Below are positions 59,548 to 64,000 of a DNA stretch of 64,000 nucleotides, piece after piece. Position 1 is the stretch's first letter; every line of letters starts with the position of its first letter. A program made the position numbers and the translations under genes. Origin of the DNA: Glandiceps talaboti (taxonomy: Eukaryota; Hemichordata; Enteropneusta; Spengelidae); assembly GCF_964340395.1 (NCBI RefSeq), contig NC_135557.1, positions 15,591,867-15,655,866 of the forward strand. The letters run 5' to 3'. The notes under the pieces are model-generated. The model had not been told where the DNA came from, searched no databases, and was given only the letters and a program-made list of their open reading frames with translations.

Positions 59548-59629
59548 ATGAGTGGACGACCTAGGACCACGTCATTTGCCGAGGCTAATAAAGGATCATC
59601 ATCGTCATTTGGGGGCATGAAAATTTCAC
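59548..59629 (+). CDS. GSK3B: Glycogen synthase kinase 3, first coding exon (partial gene)
   Basis: ATG at 59548 opens MSGRPRTTSFAEANKGSSSS and continues FGGMKIS to a GT donor (TTTCAC-GTAAGT, phase 1) at 59629/59630. Vertebrate GSK3-beta starts MSGRPRTTSFAE and has MKVSR at the same exon junction, so the match is clear. Ser9, the inhibitory Akt site in RPRTTSF, is conserved. GSK3 is a Ser/Thr kinase in Wnt/beta-catenin and insulin signalling. The kinase domain is in later exons beyond the window. Invertebrates usually have one GSK3 gene, orthologous to both vertebrate paralogues, so the B symbol reflects similarity only. Confidence 0.92.
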
Positions 59630-62600
59630 GTAAGTAAATTGCGACGTCTGCAAATGACCTCTATAATGGAGGCCGCCATGATTGTGGCCTCTATCGTTTG
59701 TTGAAATACCACGGCCATTCAACGAAGCAGTGAAGCAATTTTTGGTCATTCATCGGGCCCGTTCAGTGAATCCATTCAGAAAATTTTAATCCCATGTGCG
59801 ACATACCAATGGATGTATGTGAAATCAAGAACGGGCGCAGTTAAAATATGTATATGGGCAAATCGCCATGACAGGGAAGGGGGTTCCCGATTCGAGTTCA
59901 TGCCATTTTTGTAAGCGATCCCACCTATTTTCAACGTCATATGTTTCCGCAGATTTTTGACCGTACAAAATGTAAATATTACCAAGTATAGTTTTTAGCA
60001 ACCACTTTTCGGTATACAGACGTCACTGACAAGTATTTTCATGTTCATTTACACGTGGACCGAATTCTAATAAATCGAGGTGACCTCCATGTCTGTCGCG
60101 TCATGTGAAAAGGATCAGTTCATAGCGACGGACACAGTGACACTGAATGCGAAAAGTGCTGCCTTTGCTAAAGTGATTCAATTTCCCTCGTGGGTTAATG
60201 CATAAAATATCATTTACATAACGACGTTAACAAAATTATGTGAATTATTGAGTGTTGATGAATGTCTGCAGCGCAACGTGCCAATTTCTGTCAATACTGG
60301 GTGGACCCATTCAACAAAAAATGTTGCAAGGCCAGGGCTATTTTTAGATCAATTCGCTCAAACACAGTAGGTAAGAAATACTTGGATTTCTTTGAATTCA
60401 CGAGAGGGCATATTTGTTTTCGAAAGTTATAGCAGTGTTTTTGAGAATTGATGAAAATTACACGTCTATCAAAGTCATTTTAAAAACATAATTTGTACAA
60501 ACAGATGCATTGAATTGTGAATTCTAAATTCCAAAAAAATATAGAATGTACAATCAGTGGATAACACTTTTATCAAGGTTAGCTAGGAGAGTAGCATGTC
60601 ATAACCCTCACATTTACTCTTTGCTAAATCAATTTATTGATACCATCACCCAAGTGATTCATATGTTATTGGCTTACTGGTGAGGGTAAGCATTGAACAG
60701 TGGCTATTTTTGATGGGTGAAACAAATCAGTTTTACAATAAGAGGGTCTAACCCTTTTCTTTTCCCATGTCGGTTATACTTCCATGGATATGTATACATA
60801 CTAAGACAAGACTCTACTTTGACAGGTGTGGTCATCATTCTAGCCATGTGATCCACTGCTTTGTGAAGTGATTGTGGCTTTATGTAGGGTGAATGTACAT
60901 ATGTATGGCTTCTCAGACATGGTTGATCACTGCTTGTGTTGAACAAGTCTGTAGCTGGGACACATTCAAAACAAGAACGCAGCAGGCATGTGAATATACC
61001 ATAGCCAGGGTTCTTTGCCATTGCGTTCTTGGTTCCTGTTTCAGTGATTTCTGTAGTACGACACATATTAACATGACAGTGTAATTTGCTCCACCTTGTC
61101 CAAGACTGTCGTCGCTATATGTGATAATGTCCCAGTGTTTTTGCAAGTTTTTGGAACCCAGGTAACAGCCAAACAGAGGAGGAAATATGGTGAACTTGAT
61201 ATTGTTTTCTGTACCACATATACATGTATGTCTTATAATTGTTATGGGTACATGTACACAGGTACATTTGCAACGGGGAAAATGTTGGGATGTACCATAA
61301 TTTTGTTGGCTCCCTCCTAATAGCAAGAAGGGAGGCAAATGGTTACATGTGCTTTGATTTCTGTACCATGGACAATAATTTGGTACGTAATACTGTTAAT
61401 GGAGGGAAGGGGATATGGTATCATTTAAATTTGCATTCGTATTATCATCCATGTTCCGTAATTTTATTAAATGATTTTGATAGAGAACCAAGTAAAATAT
61501 AAAGGAAATCCTGTACTACACAATGTAAGTAGACCTACATATACTAGTACATACTAACTAGTCTATACTGTATACAGAAGAAAAAATCAAAATGATATCC
61601 CTTTTAGCAATTGATAACTGCTAAATATTCACAGAAGTTTGTGTCAACTACACATATCTATGCAAGTGAGTGATGTTTCGATTTTGAATTCACACCCAAG
61701 TTATGTAGTGTCATCACAAAGTGAAGGTACACATGTATACATGTATGTTTTATACAGTACATGTTTTGAGGATACAGCATGTAATATGCCATGTACCATA
61801 TTTACAGACAACTTATTTACAGATGGTAAATATAGCCATGGGCAACAGAGATGATCTGTAGTTACATGTACAGTGTAGGAGGCATACTGTGCCTAACCAT
61901 TTTTCTCAGATTTCTGTGGCATTCAAGCTTTTGATGACCTGAAATCAGATGTATATTTTGTACACTTGCCCCTGAGTAGTACATGTAGTATTTATCATAT
62001 TTTGGTCTAGACAGTGATTTGCCTGTTCAGAGGTTGTGTTTGTGTTTTTATCAAGACATGGTCTGGACGTGCATAAGCAACTCTCCCTTGTCCTGAGATG
62101 AAGAAAACTTTGTTTTGTACACTGTCTCAGAAGCAGTGTTGTAGAAGGTGACATTTGCCAATATGCAGCATATAGACATCACCCCCCCCCCCCTTCCTAA
62201 TAACCAGAAATTTATGTTTTTTGTAGACTTGCCCACCCAATATTATTGTTTTTATGTAGAAATTGTCATTTATATAGACATGTGCTTGCATCCCCTCCCC
62301 CCCACACACACACTTATTCTTTCATATGTATACTATATATGTTAATATTTTGACCTGCCAGTGTCCTGTACAAATCTGCTTGAAAGAGATCGTTTCTGCT
62401 CCATAAATATGATTCTAATTGTTAATTTACATACGAAAGAATTATTGATATTTTAATGATTTTGGTATTTAATTGTTGTCGAAAAATCATTAGATAGTCA
62501 CAGAATCCAGTACTCTTAAACCGCCTAGAGGCCAATCAGAGGAAAATGCTACCAGGTACATGTGTATACATGTACATGTAGGTCAGTGATATTTAAACCA

Positions 62601-64000
62601 GTAGACAAAGTTACTATGATTAGACAGTGCAAATAAAGTTTTAAGGGTAATTCTGGCAAATGCGAGTTGGGAGATATTTGTCTTTGCGATACATGAAAGG
62701 GGAAAAAATTAAGATTTCATTATCCCATGGCATTCTCCAGTTAAATGATAACGAGATCAAGAATAAATGTGCTGAAGTAAACTTTGAAGGTGTACACAAA
62801 GAATTACTTAACCCATTCCTCCCCCCTCCCCCCTCCCACCTATTATCCCAGGCAGCCACATACATGTATGTTTCGTATTTACACAGGCTTGTCTACCAGA
62901 GAAATGATGAACACCCAGTGTTTTTTTTAACTTCCATACATGTATGCATGTTGTACATGTAACTCTAGAGTCTAGCGCCATTACCAGCATATAATACAAT
63001 GAATATTAGTTTCCTTTTGAAAAGTCGTCTTTACATATACAGATATTAAACATATTTAAGTAAATATGTATTCCCCGGATCAAAGACCTTTGTGGAAAAC
63101 AAAATAGCTACGTGTGGTATATTTAATGCATAGTTTTTGTAAAAAAAAAACAAAAAAAAAAAACCCTTGGCATGGGCCGCCATAAGACTATCCTGGATTG
63201 CAAATTTCAAAGAAAAATTATGTCCATGTTTTATATGTATGTAAGAAGAGATGAATGTGTGGATAAATTAGTGATACAAGATATTTGATATAACGAGTTT
63301 GTGTGTCCTTAATTTAACCCAAACTCCCTAACTTAATGATAATTCAATGTTTGTTGACCAAACAACAGTTTACAAGTGTAATGAGTGTAGACTACTGGGT
63401 GAGATTGTTAGATCTCTTTCTTGACCTCAACCTGTTAATTATTTTTGTCCATGGGAAGATATTTGTTATTGCTTGCTTGGTTGGTTGACATACTTACATA
63501 TATATAGTTACAGTTAGAGGCACATGGTTGGCATGCAAATTACAGTGGTTATGATCACAGTAGCACATGTCAAGATCATGTACACTGTGTTCTGTTTACA
63601 TAGACTTGAAGAATGTTAGGACAGAGATAGGTTCTCCTAATCCAATTATCTTGCCAAAAAGCTTTTAAAATCTAATGAGGGGGATTGGTGGGAAAGAGAC
63701 AAATTTAAATACGTCATCTTAAAGTGGCCTTATCGATGGGGATTGGAATTTATTTTGGATTTTTAATTTTTTTTTGAAACAATTTTGTCATGGCTTTCTA
63801 GACATGTAGTTGTTATATACCAAACCAAATCTTGAATTCTGTACGAAGTACAACTGTGGACATCAGACTATAGACGAACAGAAACTGTTACAAACAGGGA
63901 AAATAAACAATTGAACTGGATTAATAACACTTGACACAGCATGTTGGAAGTACAGAGACTTGTATTACATTGTATCATGTGATAAGAACAGTTGTATGGC
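59630..64000 (+). other. GSK3 intron 1 (partial)
   Basis: No further GSK3 exon recognised; the ATP-binding GNGSFGVV block is absent. CpG-rich sequence persists to about 60100. A YY1-like GAGGCCGCCATGATTG is at about 59669. Other content is C-runs (62180, 62300, 62820), ACATGTACATGTA motifs, A-runs (63140-63165) and one R1 repeat. Short ORFs on both strands are unsupported. Confidence 0.7.
63716..63830 (+). repeat. Dispersed repeat family R1 copy
   Basis: Reads CTTAAAGTGGCCTTATCGAT, TTTATTTTGGATTTTTAATT and TTTTGTCATGGCTTTC in the family order; truncated downstream. Confidence 0.6.

Noticed and set aside
60704-61338. Long minus ORFs of 120-141 codons
   Set aside because: Within GSK3 intron 1, overlapping each other in different frames, with no domain or splice pattern.

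Overview
The window is intron-rich, AT-rich animal nuclear DNA packed with microsatellites, minisatellites and transposons. Split genes with GT-AG introns, a SNAPC2 gene, a GSK3 first exon and secreted C-type lectins point to an invertebrate animal. A deuterostome such as amphioxus or an acorn worm is my best guess, but the species is inferred and not proven.

Layout. 1-1572: simple and tandem repeats. 1573-5838: a complete terminal-inverted-repeat DNA transposon that carries a Pif1-family helicase and a second ORF that looks like the C-terminal part of a transposase; both reading frames are broken. 5529-25360: a direct tandem duplication, unit A (5529-14765) and unit B (14766-25360). Its left breakpoint lies inside the transposon's right end, so unit B starts with an orphan transposon terminus. 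Each unit holds one minus-strand gene for a small secreted C-type lectin. Unit B also has a 1.4-kb internally deleted relative of the 5' transposon in intron 1 of its lectin gene; unit A has the matching empty site.

25361-39392: mostly non-coding, with tandem repeats, a frameshifted GAIN/polycystin-like exon (30829-31176), a perfect 158-bp palindrome between TA microsatellites (33625-33782) and a 5'-truncated non-LTR reverse transcriptase (35337-36290). 39393-42905: a third lectin gene, on the plus strand, whose four coding exons can all be resolved (132 aa).

46729-55783 (minus): a seven-coding-exon SNAPC2 gene (526 aa), a subunit of the snRNA-activating complex, with foldback elements in and around it. 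Upstream are a CATACA/ACCACCACTAGAC minisatellite and an 85-bp-arm palindrome. 58928-59547: a CpG-richer interval that probably acts as a head-to-head promoter for SNAPC2 (minus) and GSK3 (plus). 59548-59629 is the first coding exon of GSK3, and the rest of the window is its first intron.

The lectins form a small paralogous family, while SNAPC2 and GSK3 are housekeeping neighbours. The most unusual item is the Pif1-carrying TIR transposon, its non-autonomous derivative, and its link to the segmental duplication breakpoint.
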